Below, one piece after another: positions 16,776 through 24,886 of a DNA stretch of 61,604 nt (positions within the stretch are counted from its first letter, which is position 1; each line of letters begins with the position of its first letter). The DNA is from an uncultured Pseudoflavonifractor sp. Lineage in GTDB: Bacteria > Bacillota > Clostridia > Oscillospirales > Oscillospiraceae. Position numbers and translations under genes: made by a program. Where the stretch lies: contig CAJFTA010000016.1 in NCBI GenBank assembly GCA_904419835.1, positions 1 through 61,604 of the forward strand, read 5' to 3'. Under the pieces are notes generated by a model. It did not search any database, was not told where the DNA came from, and worked only from the letters and a program-made list of their open reading frames with translations.

Positions 16776-16994
16776 GTCGCAAAAGGCGCAAGGCGCCTTT
16801 TGCGAGTGAGACGCAGTCCGCCGCGCGCAGAATTTGCCCGCTGAACGCGGGCAGATTCCACACTTGCGGCCTGAGAAGTGTCATTTCCGAGGCGCATGTC
16901 CCCGGAAATGACGGATTTGGATTTGATTCCCGGGGCTGCGGCCCCGGGAACTCTGCGAGGCTTCCTTTCCCAGGAGGTTTTTCGGCAGGCTGTG
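16776..16994 (+). repeat. Interspersed repeat family A, copy A3, flanked by 14-bp direct repeats
   Basis: It begins with TCGCAAAAGGCGC/GCGCCTTTTGCGA, then a diverged middle, the GTCATTTCCG/CGGAAATGAC stem, a hairpin with arms TTCCCGGGGC and GCCCCGGGAA, and a TTTTTCGGCAGGCTG end. The 14-mer TCCCCCGCTCTTTT occurs at 16759-16772 and again at 17010-17023, bracketing the element like a target-site duplication. Confidence 0.85.
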
Positions 16995-17089
16995 GGCGGG
17001 GGGGGCACATCCCCCGCTCTTTTGCGGCCCGGGGCGGTTCTTCCGGCCCGGGCGGCGCATAGGATGGGGAGAAGAAAGGCGGGATATCC

Positions 17090-17311
17090 ATGGAAAACCC
17101 TATTCTGCGCCGCCTCCGGGAGCGGCACGGCGTGGACCGCCCGGACCCGGTGTGGCTGCTCACCCTCCTGACCACCCAGCAATTGGACTCCTACACGCTG
17201 GAGAACTGGAACGAGGCCCTCTCTCTGGCGGCCGGGCGGCGGATTTTCTGCCCGTCCTACCGCACCCTCTCGGCCTATGTCCAGCGGCTGGCGGTGGACA
17301 GCCTCCGGTGA
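17090..17311 (+). CDS. Small hypothetical protein (73 aa)
   Basis: This frame begins with MENPILRRLRERHGVDRPD, preceded by AAAGGCGGG at good spacing. It is rich in Arg and Leu, with a probable helical pair and no cysteine motif, signal or transmembrane helix. I do not recognise a family. It lies alone between repeat A3 and the beta-CASP gene, so it could be a chance frame in GC-rich DNA. The ribosome binding site and acceptable composition favour a gene only weakly. Confidence 0.4.
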   Translation: MENPILRRLRERHGVDRPDPVWLLTLLTTQQLDSYTLENWNEALSLAAGRRIFCPSYRTLSAYVQRLAVDSLR

Positions 17312-17368
17312 GGGAGAGGAAAGTTCGCGGAGAAAAGGAAATTTTACGCGCTGCCGCCCACCTCCTGA

Positions 17369-17397
17369 TTGCATTTCCGCGGCGGGGAGGGTACAAT
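17369..17397 (+). promoter_or_regulatory. Promoter of the beta-CASP gene
   Basis: TTGCAT and TACAAT are separated by 17 bases, 32 bases before the start codon at 17429. Confidence 0.65.
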
Positions 17398-17428
17398 GAA
17401 GCCAGAAGGATAAAAGGAGGTGCCTGGT

Positions 17429-19024
17429 ATGAAACTGACCTTTTTCGGCGCTGCCAAGGCGGTAACCGGCAGCTGTCACTGCGTGGAGTGCGGCGGAAAG
17501 CGGATTCTGGTGGACTGCGGACTCCAGCAGGGGCGGGACGAGCAGGACAACAGCAGGCTGGACTTTGCGCCCGGGTATATCGACGCAGTTGTGGTGACCC
17601 ATGCCCACATCGACCACTCCGGCCGCCTGCCCCTGCTGGTCAAGCAGGGCTTTGACGGACCCATCTACTGCACCCGCCTCACCGCCCAGCTGCTGTCCAT
17701 CATGCTGCGGGACTCCGCCCACATCCAGGAGAGCGACGCCCAGTGGGAGAACCAGAAGGGCAAGCGGGCCGGCCGGCCGCCGGTGGAGCCGCTGTACACC
17801 CTGGAGGACGCGGAGCTGACCCTGAAGCAGCTGGTCTCCTGCGAGTACGGCCAGGAGCTGGACATACTCCCCGGCATTGCCCGCCTCCGCTTCACCGACG
17901 CCGGGCACCTGCTGGGCTCGGCCAGCGCGGAGATTTGGCTCACCGAGGAGGGGCAGACCCGGAAAATCGTCTTTTCCGGCGACATTGGCAACCACGACCA
18001 GCCCATTATCCGCGACCCCCAGTACATCCAGGAGGCGGACTACGTCCTCACCGAGAGCACCTACGGCGACCGGCTCCACCAGGGCAGGGGGGAGTACAAG
18101 GAGGAGCTGGCGGCCATCATCGACCGCACCCTGAGCCGGGGCGGCAACGTGGTGATTCCCTCCTTTGCGGTGGGCCGCACCCAGGAGCTGCTCTACTTCA
18201 TCCGGGAGATAAAAGAGGAGAACCTGGCCCCCAACGCCCCCAATTTCCAGGTCTGCGTGGACTCCCCCCTGGCCCGGGAGGCCACCCGCATCTTCTCCGG
18301 CGACCTCCGCGGCTATCTGGACGAGGAGGCCCTGGAGGTGGTGCGGGACGGCGAGGCCCTGTTCACCTTCCCCGGCCTCACCCTGGTGGAGAGCAGCGAG
18401 GAGTCCAAGGCCCTGAACGCCGACAAGACCCCCAAGGTCATCATCTCTGCCTCCGGCATGTGCGACGCCGGACGCATCCGCCACCACCTGAAGCACAACC
18501 TGTGGCGCGGGGAGTGCACCGTGGTCTTTGTGGGCTACCAGGCCGAGGGCAGCCTGGGCCGCCGCCTGCTGGAGGGGGTCAGGGAGGTCAAGCTGTTCGG
18601 CGAGACCATCGCCGTCAACGCCGAGATCACCCAGTGCCACGGCCTGTCCTCCCACGCCGACCGGAACGGCCTGCTGGCCTGGATTAACTACTACAATCCC
18701 AGGCCCAGGGAGGTCTTTGTGGTCCACGGCGACGCACAGGTCACCGAGATCTACGCCAACACCCTGCGGGAGCAGGGCTTCTCCGCCCACGCCCCCGAGT
18801 ATGAGGAGGTCTACGACCTGCTCTCCGGCCGCGTGCTGGCGGCGGGCATCCCCCAGCCCAGAAAGGCCGCGCCTCAGGACGCCGGCTCTCCCGCCTACCG
18901 CAGCCTGAAGGAGGCCGGAGAAATGCTCATGGAGGTCATCCGCCGCAGCAAGGGCGGCGCCAACAAGGACCTGGCCAGGTTTGCCGAGCAGATCCGCGCC
19001 CTGGCGGAGAAGTGGGAGCGCTGA
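17429..19024 (+). CDS. MBL-fold beta-CASP ribonuclease-like protein
   Basis: This 531-aa protein belongs to the RNA-specificity (YSH1/CPSF73-like) branch of metallo-beta-lactamases. The ATG at 17429 has AAAAGGAGG eight bases upstream. Motifs: GSCHCVECGGKRILVDCG, the metal motif THAHIDHSGRLP (HxHxDH), FTDAGHLLGSASAEIW, FSGDIGNH, then the beta-CASP part (VVIPSFAVGRTQELLYF, ISASGMCDAGRIRHHLK) and the final CHGLSSHADRNGLLAW and VVHGDAQ. These give a complete zinc site and catalytic core. It likely processes or degrades RNA in the cytoplasm and is monocistronic. Confidence 0.9.
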   Translation: MKLTFFGAAKAVTGSCHCVECGGKRILVDCGLQQGRDEQDNSRLDFAPGYIDAVVVTHAHIDHSGRLPLLVKQGFDGPIYCTRLTAQLLSIMLRDSAHIQESDAQWENQKGKRAGRPPVEPLYTLEDAELTLKQLVSCEYGQELDILPGIARLRFTDAGHLLGSASAEIWLTEEGQTRKIVFSGDIGNHDQPIIRDPQYIQEADYVLTESTYGDRLHQGRGEYKEELAAIIDRTLSRGGNVVIPSFAVGRTQELLYFIREIKEENLAPNAPNFQVCVDSPLAREATRIFSGDLRGYLDEEALEVVRDGEALFTFPGLTLVESSEESKALNADKTPKVIISASGMCDAGRIRHHLKHNLWRGECTVVFVGYQAEGSLGRRLLEGVREVKLFGETIAVNAEITQCHGLSSHADRNGLLAWINYYNPRPREVFVVHGDAQVTEIYANTLREQGFSAHAPEYEEVYDLLSGRVLAAGIPQPRKAAPQDAGSPAYRSLKEAGEMLMEVIRRSKGGANKDLARFAEQIRALAEKWER

Positions 19025-19033
19025 TGCAAAACG

Positions 19034-19071
19034 AAAAAGGAGGACGGAGCGGCCGCTCCGTCCTCCTTTTT
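19034..19071. terminator. Bidirectional terminator
   Basis: AAAAAGGAGGACGGAGCGG and its complement pair perfectly, giving A/T runs on both sides. It separates the convergent beta-CASP gene and the 69-aa gene. Confidence 0.85.
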
Positions 19072-19077
19072 GTGCAA

Positions 19078-19287
19078 TTACAGCTTGAAGTCCTCGTCCT
19101 TCAGCTTGCTGAAGTCGGGGGCCACCGGCCTGGGCGGCACCCGCTTGAAGGGGTCGTACTGAAAGGCGCGGCAGCGGCTCCCCGGGGACACCACCCCTTT
19201 TTTGGCGCACAGCAGGGTATCCTCATCCAGCGGCGCGGAGCGGGTGCAGTAGGCGCAGCGGGGCTCAATGGATTTTTGAAACAGCAT
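19078..19287 (-). CDS. Small cysteine-containing hypothetical protein (69 aa)
   Basis: I chose the ATG at 19287 (MLFQKSIEPRCAYCTRSAPL) because GGAGGG lies seven bases upstream. A CxxC pair (RCAYC) and two later cysteines (LLCAKKG, GSRCRAF) suggest a small metal-binding fold, followed by a basic/proline-rich tail. It resembles short conserved Oscillospiraceae proteins of unknown function. It lies about 100 bases after ylbJ on the same strand and may be co-transcribed with it. Confidence 0.7.
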   Translation of the reverse strand: MLFQKSIEPRCAYCTRSAPLDEDTLLCAKKGVVSPGSRCRAFQYDPFKRVPPRPVAPDFSKLKDEDFKL

Positions 19288-19388
19288 GGCAGTTCCCTCC
19301 GGAAGGCGTTTCTTTTCTCGCGTAACAGTATACCGCATTCCGGCGGGATTTTCCACAAAAACAGGGAAGAAAGGGGAAAAAGCGGGAT

Positions 19389-20561
19389 TCACGCCCTCCG
19401 GCAGCGGCGGATGGCGGCGGCAGCGGCGGCGAAGAAGAGGAGCCACACCACCCAGGCGGACACGGTGGAGATGACCAGAGCGGTGTGGAAGTCCAGCCCG
19501 GCGATGGAGGCCACCTGGTCGGCCAGATAGGCGGAGGCGGGGGCCTCGAAGGAGAACAGCCGGAACAGCCCCGCCACAAACAGGGCGGACAGCCCGCCGT
19601 GGAGCAGCTTGCCCACCAGGTAGGTCCGCACGCTCAGGCCGCTGCCGCCGATAAAGGACAGCACCTGGCAGTGGACGGACACCCCGGCCCAGCCCAGCAT
19701 GAAGGCGGCCATGGACAGCCGCCCCGCCAGTGCCCCGGAGCCGGACAGGGTCCACACCCCGGAGGAGATCTCCAGAAAGCCGGTGAGCAGCCGCTCCGCC
19801 CACGCCTGGGAGAAGCCCAGGGGGGAGAGCAGGGTCCCCAGGGCCCAGGACACGCCGGAGAGCACCCCGGACAGAAAGAGCAGCCTGATGACCACGGTGA
19901 AGAACACCACAAAGGCGCAGATGTTGAGGGTGGAGAGGAAGGAGCTTTTGATGGACCCGGTGAAGGCGGCGGTGAAGCGCTGGGCCTGGAACCGGGGCGC
20001 CGGGCGCGCCCCCTCCCGGCCGCCTCCGCCGGCCTTGTAGAAGCGGAAGAGGATGCCCACGCACACCGACGCGGCGGCGTGGGCCAGGTAGAGCAGCAGG
20101 CCCACCTTGCTGCTGCCAAACACCCCCGCCCCCACCACGCCCAGGATAAAGGCGGGGCCGGAGTTGTTGCAGAAGGAGAGCAGCCGCTCCGCCTCGGTGC
20201 GGGAGCACATGCCCTTCTCGTAGAGGCTGATGGCGGTCTTGGCGCCCACGGGGTAGCCGCCGATAAAGCCCAGGGCAAAGGCGGAGGCGCAGGCGCCGCT
20301 GACGTTGAACAGGGGGCGCATGACCTTCTCCAGGGCCCGGCCCAGGTAGCCCGCCAGTCCCAGCTCCACCACCAGAGAAGAGAGAACGAAGAAGGGAAAC
20401 AGGGAGGGGATGATCACATTGTAGCACAGCGTCAGCCCGTCCCTGGCGGCCGACATGGCCTCCTGGGGATAGAACATCAGCCCCAGGGTGGCGCACAGCA
20501 GGGCCAGCCCCAGAAGGGCGTCCCGCACCCACTGCCTGGCAAGCAGTCTGGATATCATCAT
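19389..20561 (-). CDS. ylbJ: Sporulation integral membrane protein YlbJ-like
   Basis: This 390-aa polytopic protein has Gate/nucleoside-recognition repeats: NVIIPSLFPFFVLSSLVVEL, ALGFIGGYPVGAKTA, and a symmetric second half near GWAGVSVHCQVLSF. About nine hydrophobic segments are visible. YlbJ is needed for forespore cortex formation in Bacillus under sigma-E, so this gene supports a spore-forming host. It is followed on the same strand by the 69-aa gene. Confidence 0.85.
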   Translation of the reverse strand: MMISRLLARQWVRDALLGLALLCATLGLMFYPQEAMSAARDGLTLCYNVIIPSLFPFFVLSSLVVELGLAGYLGRALEKVMRPLFNVSGACASAFALGFIGGYPVGAKTAISLYEKGMCSRTEAERLLSFCNNSGPAFILGVVGAGVFGSSKVGLLLYLAHAAASVCVGILFRFYKAGGGGREGARPAPRFQAQRFTAAFTGSIKSSFLSTLNICAFVVFFTVVIRLLFLSGVLSGVSWALGTLLSPLGFSQAWAERLLTGFLEISSGVWTLSGSGALAGRLSMAAFMLGWAGVSVHCQVLSFIGGSGLSVRTYLVGKLLHGGLSALFVAGLFRLFSFEAPASAYLADQVASIAGLDFHTALVISTVSAWVVWLLFFAAAAAAIRRCRRA

Positions 20562-20613
20562 CCCACCTCCCGTCCAGACAGGATATGCGCCCGCTGGTTG
20601 TCCCTATGCCCGC

Positions 20614-20642
20614 TTGCCCCGGAGCGGCAGGTAAGATATAAT
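20614..20642 (+). promoter_or_regulatory. Promoter of the DUF2804 gene
   Basis: TTGCCC and TATAAT are separated by 17 bases, 27 bases before the GTG start. Confidence 0.65.
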
Positions 20643-20668
20643 GGAGAGGAGAAAAAGGAGGGAGCGCC

Positions 20669-21700
20669 GTGGAGCAGCATGAGATTACAGCACCCATCCC
20701 CCTGCTGGACCGGCAGGGCAATCTGACCGAGGCGGGATACGCCAGGCGGCTTCTGCCGGTGTACGACCGGAGCAAAGTAAAAGGCGGGCTCACCCGGCTG
20801 AAGGAGTGGGACTACTATCTGGTGATGAACGACCGCTTCGCCCTGGCCCTCACCATCGCGGACAACTCCTACATGGGCCTGGACTCCATCTCCCTCCTGG
20901 ACTTCGACCGGGGCTGGCAGGTGACAAAGAGCCCCATGCGGCTGCTGCCCATGGGCCGCACCGGCCTGCCCGCCACATCAGAGCGGGGGGACACGGCGGT
21001 GGCGGGGAAGGGGTACGGCCTCTTCTTCCGGGCCGGCGGGGGGAAACGGCTGCTGGTGGCCCACATGGACGATTTCCGGGACGGCCAGGCCCTGGACGCC
21101 CGGGTGGTGCTCACCGGCGAGCCGGAGGAGTCCATGGTCATCTGCACCCCCTTTGACAAGCCGGGACACTTCTACTACAACCAGAAAATCAACTGCATGC
21201 GGGCCTCCGGGGCCGTCACCCTGGGGGAGAGGACCTACGCCTTCCGGCCGGAGGACTCCTTCGGCACCCTGGACTGGGGCCGGGGGGTGTGGACCTACCA
21301 CAACACCTGGTACTGGGGGTCCGCCTCCGGCCTGGCGGACGGGGCGCCCTTCGGGTTCAACATCGGCTGCGGCTTCGGGGACACCTCGGCGGCCACCGAG
21401 AACATGCTCTTCTACGGCGGAAAGGCCCATAAGCTCTCCAGAGTGGCCTTCCACATCCCCAAAAGGGGCGGCCGGTACGACTATATGGCCAACTGGACCT
21501 TTACCAGCGACGACGGCCGCTTTGAAATGGACTTCCAGCCCGTCCTGGACCGGGCGGCCTGCACCGGCGCGGGGGTGCTCAAGTCCGACCAGCACCAGGT
21601 CTTCGGCCGCTTCACCGGCCGGGCGGTGCTGGACGGCGGCACGGCGGTGGAGGTGCGGAATTTCATGGGCTTCGCCGAGCGGGTGGAGAACAGGTGGTAA
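20669..21700 (+). CDS. DUF2804 family protein
   Basis: This 343-aa protein starts at GTG, with AAAAAGGAGG seven bases upstream. Family features include an early LLDRQGNLTEAGYARR, WDYYLVMNDRFALALTIADN, PFDKPGHFYYNQKINCM, TLDWGRGVWTYHNTWYWGSA and a late FGRFTGRAVLDGG. DUF2804 is an all-beta fold related to lipocalin-like/AttH proteins, with no known activity. There is no signal peptide. It is monocistronic and ends in a very strong hairpin that merges with repeat A4. Confidence 0.85.
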   Translation: MEQHEITAPIPLLDRQGNLTEAGYARRLLPVYDRSKVKGGLTRLKEWDYYLVMNDRFALALTIADNSYMGLDSISLLDFDRGWQVTKSPMRLLPMGRTGLPATSERGDTAVAGKGYGLFFRAGGGKRLLVAHMDDFRDGQALDARVVLTGEPEESMVICTPFDKPGHFYYNQKINCMRASGAVTLGERTYAFRPEDSFGTLDWGRGVWTYHNTWYWGSASGLADGAPFGFNIGCGFGDTSAATENMLFYGGKAHKLSRVAFHIPKRGGRYDYMANWTFTSDDGRFEMDFQPVLDRAACTGAGVLKSDQHQVFGRFTGRAVLDGGTAVEVRNFMGFAERVENRW

Positions 21701-21701
21701 A

Positions 21702-21745
21702 GACAGCAACAGGGGCGCGCCGTGCGGCGCGCCCCTGTTGCTGTC
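21702..21745 (+). terminator. Long perfect hairpin after the DUF2804 gene
   Basis: GACAGCAACAGGGGCGCGCC and its complement give a stem of about 20 bp. Its last bases (GCTGTC) are also the first bases of the repeat A4 end GCTGTCGAAAAAG. No U-tract follows. Confidence 0.7.
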
Positions 21746-21951
21746 GAAAAAGTGGCTTCCGCCGCTTTTTCGAAGGAGCTTCATGAAATTTTCACCTCGA
21801 TTTCTGATGAAATTGTCGGCAAAAATTTCATGAAAAGTGTCATTTTCGAGGCACATGTCCCCGAAAATGACGGATTTTCATTTGATTCCGTCATCTGCGG
21901 ATGACGGAACTCTGCGAGGCTTCCCCTTCTGGGGGGAGGTTTTTCGACAGC
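21741..21951 (+). repeat. Interspersed repeat family A, copy A4 (most complete)
   Basis: The element is bounded by CTGTCGAAAAAG and TTTTTCGACAG inverted ends. Inside are a TCGAAAAAGTGGC/GCCGCTTTTTCGA hairpin, a middle with ATGAAATTTTCACCTCGATT, a 10-bp stem GTCATTTTCG/CGAAAATGAC and a 10-bp hairpin TTCCGTCATC/GATGACGGAA. It encodes no protein. It lies between the convergent DUF2804 and TetR genes. Confidence 0.9.
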
Positions 21952-21991
21952 TTTTGCCTGTATTCGTGATGCGCCCCAAGCGCATGAAGTT

Positions 21992-22588
21992 TTATGCCGT
22001 GCGCTGGAAAATCTGGGCGAAGAACTGATAGTCCTGCTCCAGTTTGGGCAATAATGGATAGGAGCCCTGGTGGAGAATCCAGTCGATGGTCACGCCCCGG
22101 AAGTGGCGGAACAGGAAATCCGCCACCCACTCCGGCGACTTGCCCGGCATTAGCCGCCCCAGATCCCTGGCCTGCCGCAGGCACTCCAGCATGGCCCGGT
22201 GGGTGAAGCGGGAGGGGTCCATGGACTCAAAGGAGGGGTTGGAGAGGCGGTGGACATAGTACCGGGCCACCAGCTCATGGCCCTCCTCCTCCATAAAACC
22301 GGCATAGCTGGACAGCAGCAGCCACAGCCGGGACACCGGATCGTCCCCCTCATGGCCGCGCATGGCCCGCTCCATATACACGTCCAGCGAGGCAAAGCCC
22401 CGCACCAGCATATCCTCCTTTGACTTGAAGTGGTGATAAAAAGCGCCGGTGGTAATGCCGGCCCGGCGGCAGATGTCCCGGATGGAAATCCGGTCAAAGC
22501 TGTCCTCATGGGACAGCTCCAGCGCCGCCTGAAGGATGGCCTGCTCCGTCTGCCTGGCCTGGGCCTTCCGCCGCTCCTGATAATCCAT
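21992..22588 (-). CDS. TetR-family transcriptional repressor
   Basis: This 198-aa protein starts at the ATG at 22588, with AAGGGGG upstream. The N-terminal helix-turn-helix is typical: ILQAALELSHEDSFDRISIR and DICRRAGITTGAFYHHFKSK. The C-terminal ligand domain is variable. It is divergent from a DegV fatty-acid-binding gene, and a 17-bp palindrome next to the DegV promoter is the likely operator, so fatty acid or acyl-CoA could be the ligand (inference). Confidence 0.9.
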   Translation of the reverse strand: MDYQERRKAQARQTEQAILQAALELSHEDSFDRISIRDICRRAGITTGAFYHHFKSKEDMLVRGFASLDVYMERAMRGHEGDDPVSRLWLLLSSYAGFMEEEGHELVARYYVHRLSNPSFESMDPSRFTHRAMLECLRQARDLGRLMPGKSPEWVADFLFRHFRGVTIDWILHQGSYPLLPKLEQDYQFFAQIFQRTA

Positions 22589-22607
22589 ATTTTGGCCCCC
22601 TTCTCGC

Positions 22608-22636
22608 TTGACAGTGGTGGAAGAGTTGGATATAAT
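22608..22636 (+). promoter_or_regulatory. Consensus sigma-A promoter of the DegV gene
   Basis: TTGACA, 17 bases and TATAAT: a perfect consensus promoter. The start site falls inside or next to the palindrome at 22641, so repressor binding would block it. Confidence 0.9.
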
Positions 22637-22640
22637 AGCC

Positions 22641-22657
22641 ACATAACGTTGTTATGT
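22641..22657. promoter_or_regulatory. Palindromic operator between TetR and DegV genes
   Basis: ACATAAC-GTT-GTTATGT is a perfect inverted repeat at the expected +1 region of the DegV promoter and upstream of the TetR gene. It fits autoregulation and control of DegV by the TetR protein. Confidence 0.75.
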
Positions 22658-22687
22658 TATATTCCCCAATGTTAATTATAGAGTGAG

Positions 22688-23563
22688 ATGATAGCGTTGT
22701 CAAACCCTTATAAGATTGCGATTCTGACCGACTCCTGCGCGGACCTATCCGAGGAGCTGCGGGCGGGCAAGCCCATCTACACCGTGCCGCTGAAAATCGC
22801 CTGCCGGGACGGGGAGTACTTCGACGGGGTGGATATTTTCGCGCCGGACATTTACCGCCGCCTGGAGGCGGGGGAGCTGCCCAAGACCTCCCTGCCCGAC
22901 TTCTTCACCGCCGACCGGATTCTCAGCCGCATCAAGGCGGAGGGGTACGAGCGGGTGCTGGCCATCCACCTCTCCTCGGGGCTCTCGGGCACCTACAACA
23001 TGGTCCGCCTGCTGGCGGAGGGCAGGCACGACCTGGAGATTGCCGTGTTTGACTCCCTCAGCGGCGCGCTGGGCATGGGCGTCTCGGTGCTCCAGGCCTG
23101 GGAGGACATTGACAACGGTATGTCCTGGGACGAGCTGGTGAAGGAGCGGGTGCCCAGGCTGCTGGCCAATACCTTCCCCTTCTTCTCGGTGGACACCCTG
23201 GAGTACCTGGCCAAGGGCGGGCGCATCGGCAAGGTGACCGCCATGGCGGGCACCATGCTGAACATCAAGCCCCTCATCACCTTCGCCGCGGACGGGCAGC
23301 TCCAGAGCATCGCCAAGGTCCGGGGGCGCAAGGCCGTGCAGGACAAGCTGATAGAGCTGGTGCGCAAGTCCCTGGGGGACCACAAGCGGTACAACCTGGC
23401 CGTGGCCAACGGCGGCGCGCCGGAGGAGATGGCCCAGCTCCGGGCCAGGATGGAGCAGCTCTTCCCCAACTACGACCACTTCTGGCAGGGGGAGATGGAC
23501 GCCACCCTCAGCGTCTACATCGGCTGCGGCGCTCTGGGCGCGGGCGTGCAGGTGCTGGACTGA
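22688..23563 (+). CDS. DegV family fatty-acid-binding protein (FakB-like)
   Basis: This 291-aa two-domain protein binds a fatty acid for presentation to the FakA kinase. The N-terminal IAILTDSCADLSEEL and TSLPDFFTA, the central HLSSGLSGTYNMVRL and the later SVDTLEYLAKGGRIGKVTAM and MLNIKPLITF are standard DegV motifs. It is cytoplasmic. It has a consensus promoter and a probable TetR operator. No FakA gene is nearby. Confidence 0.93.
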   Translation: MIALSNPYKIAILTDSCADLSEELRAGKPIYTVPLKIACRDGEYFDGVDIFAPDIYRRLEAGELPKTSLPDFFTADRILSRIKAEGYERVLAIHLSSGLSGTYNMVRLLAEGRHDLEIAVFDSLSGALGMGVSVLQAWEDIDNGMSWDELVKERVPRLLANTFPFFSVDTLEYLAKGGRIGKVTAMAGTMLNIKPLITFAADGQLQSIAKVRGRKAVQDKLIELVRKSLGDHKRYNLAVANGGAPEEMAQLRARMEQLFPNYDHFWQGEMDATLSVYIGCGALGAGVQVLD

Positions 23564-23580
23564 GACAGGAAGAAGCAATT

Positions 23581-23616
23581 CAGGCGGCGGGAAGGGCTTC
23601 CCGCCGCCTGTTTTTT
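23581..23616 (+). terminator. Terminator of the DegV gene
   Basis: CAGGCGGCGGGAAG and CTTCCCGCCGCCTG pair around GG and are followed by six T. Confidence 0.9.
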
Positions 23617-23618
23617 CG

Positions 23619-23831
23619 TCAGCTGCCGATGAGAAAGTCCAGCACATCCCAGCCCGAGTCGTTCTGGGTCTTGTACAGCTCGGTGTAGCCGCACCGGGTG
23701 CAGGTGATGGTGTAAAACTTCTTGTTCTGAATGTCGAACAGCTTTGCAAAATTTCCGCCGGTGGCCTGGAACTGGTCGTGCTCATAGGTCATACAGCCGC
23801 ACTTGGGACAGACATACTGCTGCTTTTCCAT
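23619..23831 (-). CDS. Small zinc-ribbon protein (70 aa)
   Basis: The ATG at 23831 (MEKQQYVCPKCGCMTYEHDQ) has AAGGAG 11 bases upstream. Two CxxC knuckles (CPKCGC near the N-terminus, CTRCGY near residue 47) form a classic zinc ribbon. Similar small nucleic-acid-binding-like zinc ribbons occur in many Firmicutes, with unknown roles. It is convergent with the DegV gene. The roughly 200 bases upstream are AT-rich, with no clear promoter. Confidence 0.85.
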   Translation of the reverse strand: MEKQQYVCPKCGCMTYEHDQFQATGGNFAKLFDIQNKKFYTITCTRCGYTELYKTQNDSGWDVLDFLIGS

Positions 23832-24030
23832 AAAATGCGTCACTCCTTATTCCCCGGGAAAGGGCGCATACCGTGATGCTCCGCCGGGATTTTGCAATTA
23901 TTGTACAAAAGACAGATTGAAAACACAATATAAAAAGCATTAAAATAATGTCTGCGGGATAAATCGCATCGGGGTTTATCCCCGGGGCACAGCCCCGCAA
24001 TTGCGTGAAAACGGGAGAGGAGGTAGGGCC

Positions 24031-24573
24031 ATGCTGCTGATACTGGGCAGCAGGGACCAGGAGGGGCGGGCCGCGTCCCGCCGCCTGCTGGCCCTGGGCC
24101 TGCGGGAGGTCTGGGGGGTGGAGAATGTGCCGCCCATGGAGCGGGGGCCCATGGGGAAGCCCTTTTTCCCCGCCATGCCCCACATCCATTTCAACCTGAG
24201 CCACAGCGGAGACCTGGCCCTCTGCGCCCTGTCCGACCGGCCTGTGGGGGTGGACATCGAGCGGGTGCGCCCCCACCGGGCCGGCCTGCCCCGGTATGCC
24301 CTCAGCGACCGGGAGTACCGGTGGTTTCTGGCCCAGGGGGGCGGCTGGGAGCTGTTTTGCCGGCTGTGGACCCGGAAGGAGAGCTGGGTCAAGCGGACCG
24401 GCGGCAGCATTGCCGGGCCGTCCGGAATCTGCCCGCCCCTGCCCGGCGAACAGGCGGAGGGCGTGCTGCTGGACGACTTCTCCGGCGCGGGCTGGCGGGC
24501 GGCTGTGTGCGCCGCCGGGGCGCCGACGTGGAAGCTCCTGTGGAGAGACCATGCGGAGACGTATAAAACATAA
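24031..24573 (+). CDS. 4'-phosphopantetheinyl transferase (Sfp-type)
   Basis: This 180-aa enzyme transfers phosphopantetheine from CoA to carrier proteins. I chose the ATG at 24031 because GGAGG lies nine bases before it. Motifs: GKPFFP, HFNLSHSGDLALCALSD, PVGVDIERVR with the Mg2+-binding Asp/Glu, and LWTRKESWVKRTGG. It is short for the Sfp group but has the full core. No polyketide or peptide synthase gene lies nearby. Confidence 0.9.
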   Translation: MLLILGSRDQEGRAASRRLLALGLREVWGVENVPPMERGPMGKPFFPAMPHIHFNLSHSGDLALCALSDRPVGVDIERVRPHRAGLPRYALSDREYRWFLAQGGGWELFCRLWTRKESWVKRTGGSIAGPSGICPPLPGEQAEGVLLDDFSGAGWRAAVCAAGAPTWKLLWRDHAETYKT

Positions 24574-24577
24574 AAAC

Positions 24578-24619
24578 AGCGGGGCTTTTCTCATAAAACA
24601 GGAAAAAGCCCCGCTCCTC
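24578..24619 (+). terminator. Terminator of the phosphopantetheinyl transferase gene
   Basis: AGCGGGGCTTTT and AAAAGCCCCGCT pair and are followed by CCTCTTTG. Confidence 0.75.
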
Positions 24620-24886
24620 TTTGTCCGCCTTTTTCCGCGTTCCAATTGACGAGTTTTTAAAAGAAAGGAAGGGCGCATGAAGGAACTTATGGATTACAGC
24701 GGATGAATAAAAGCCTTGCCATTTGTCCAAATTTTTACTTGTGGAATATAAAACCATCTAAAACGTGGGGAAGGTTTTTCATTTTCTTAATGATTCTTTA
24801 AGCTTTGGGGCAGGGTTTTCTAAAGATTCTGCGGCTATACTCATAGGCACAAAGAGAGAAAGCATGCAACGACAGGAGGGTTGGAC
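24620..24886 (+). promoter_or_regulatory. AT-rich leader of the glycolipid operon with candidate promoter
   Basis: TTGTCC (24723-24728), an 18-base spacer and TATAAA (24747-24752) form a fair promoter, giving a leader of about 130 nt. A nine-codon frame with a ribosome-binding-like AAAGGAAGG begins at 24677, but it is too short to judge. No riboswitch fold was recognised. Confidence 0.4.

Noticed and set aside
16536..17089. A gene in the region after pyk (long frames cross it on both strands).
   Set aside because: The region is explained by the duplicated pyk tail, terminators and repeat A3; the frames have no ribosome site or family similarity.
24677..24706. A nine-codon leader peptide with regulatory function before the glycolipid operon.
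   Set aside because: It is too short and shows no run of regulatory codons or alternative terminator structure; chance is sufficient.
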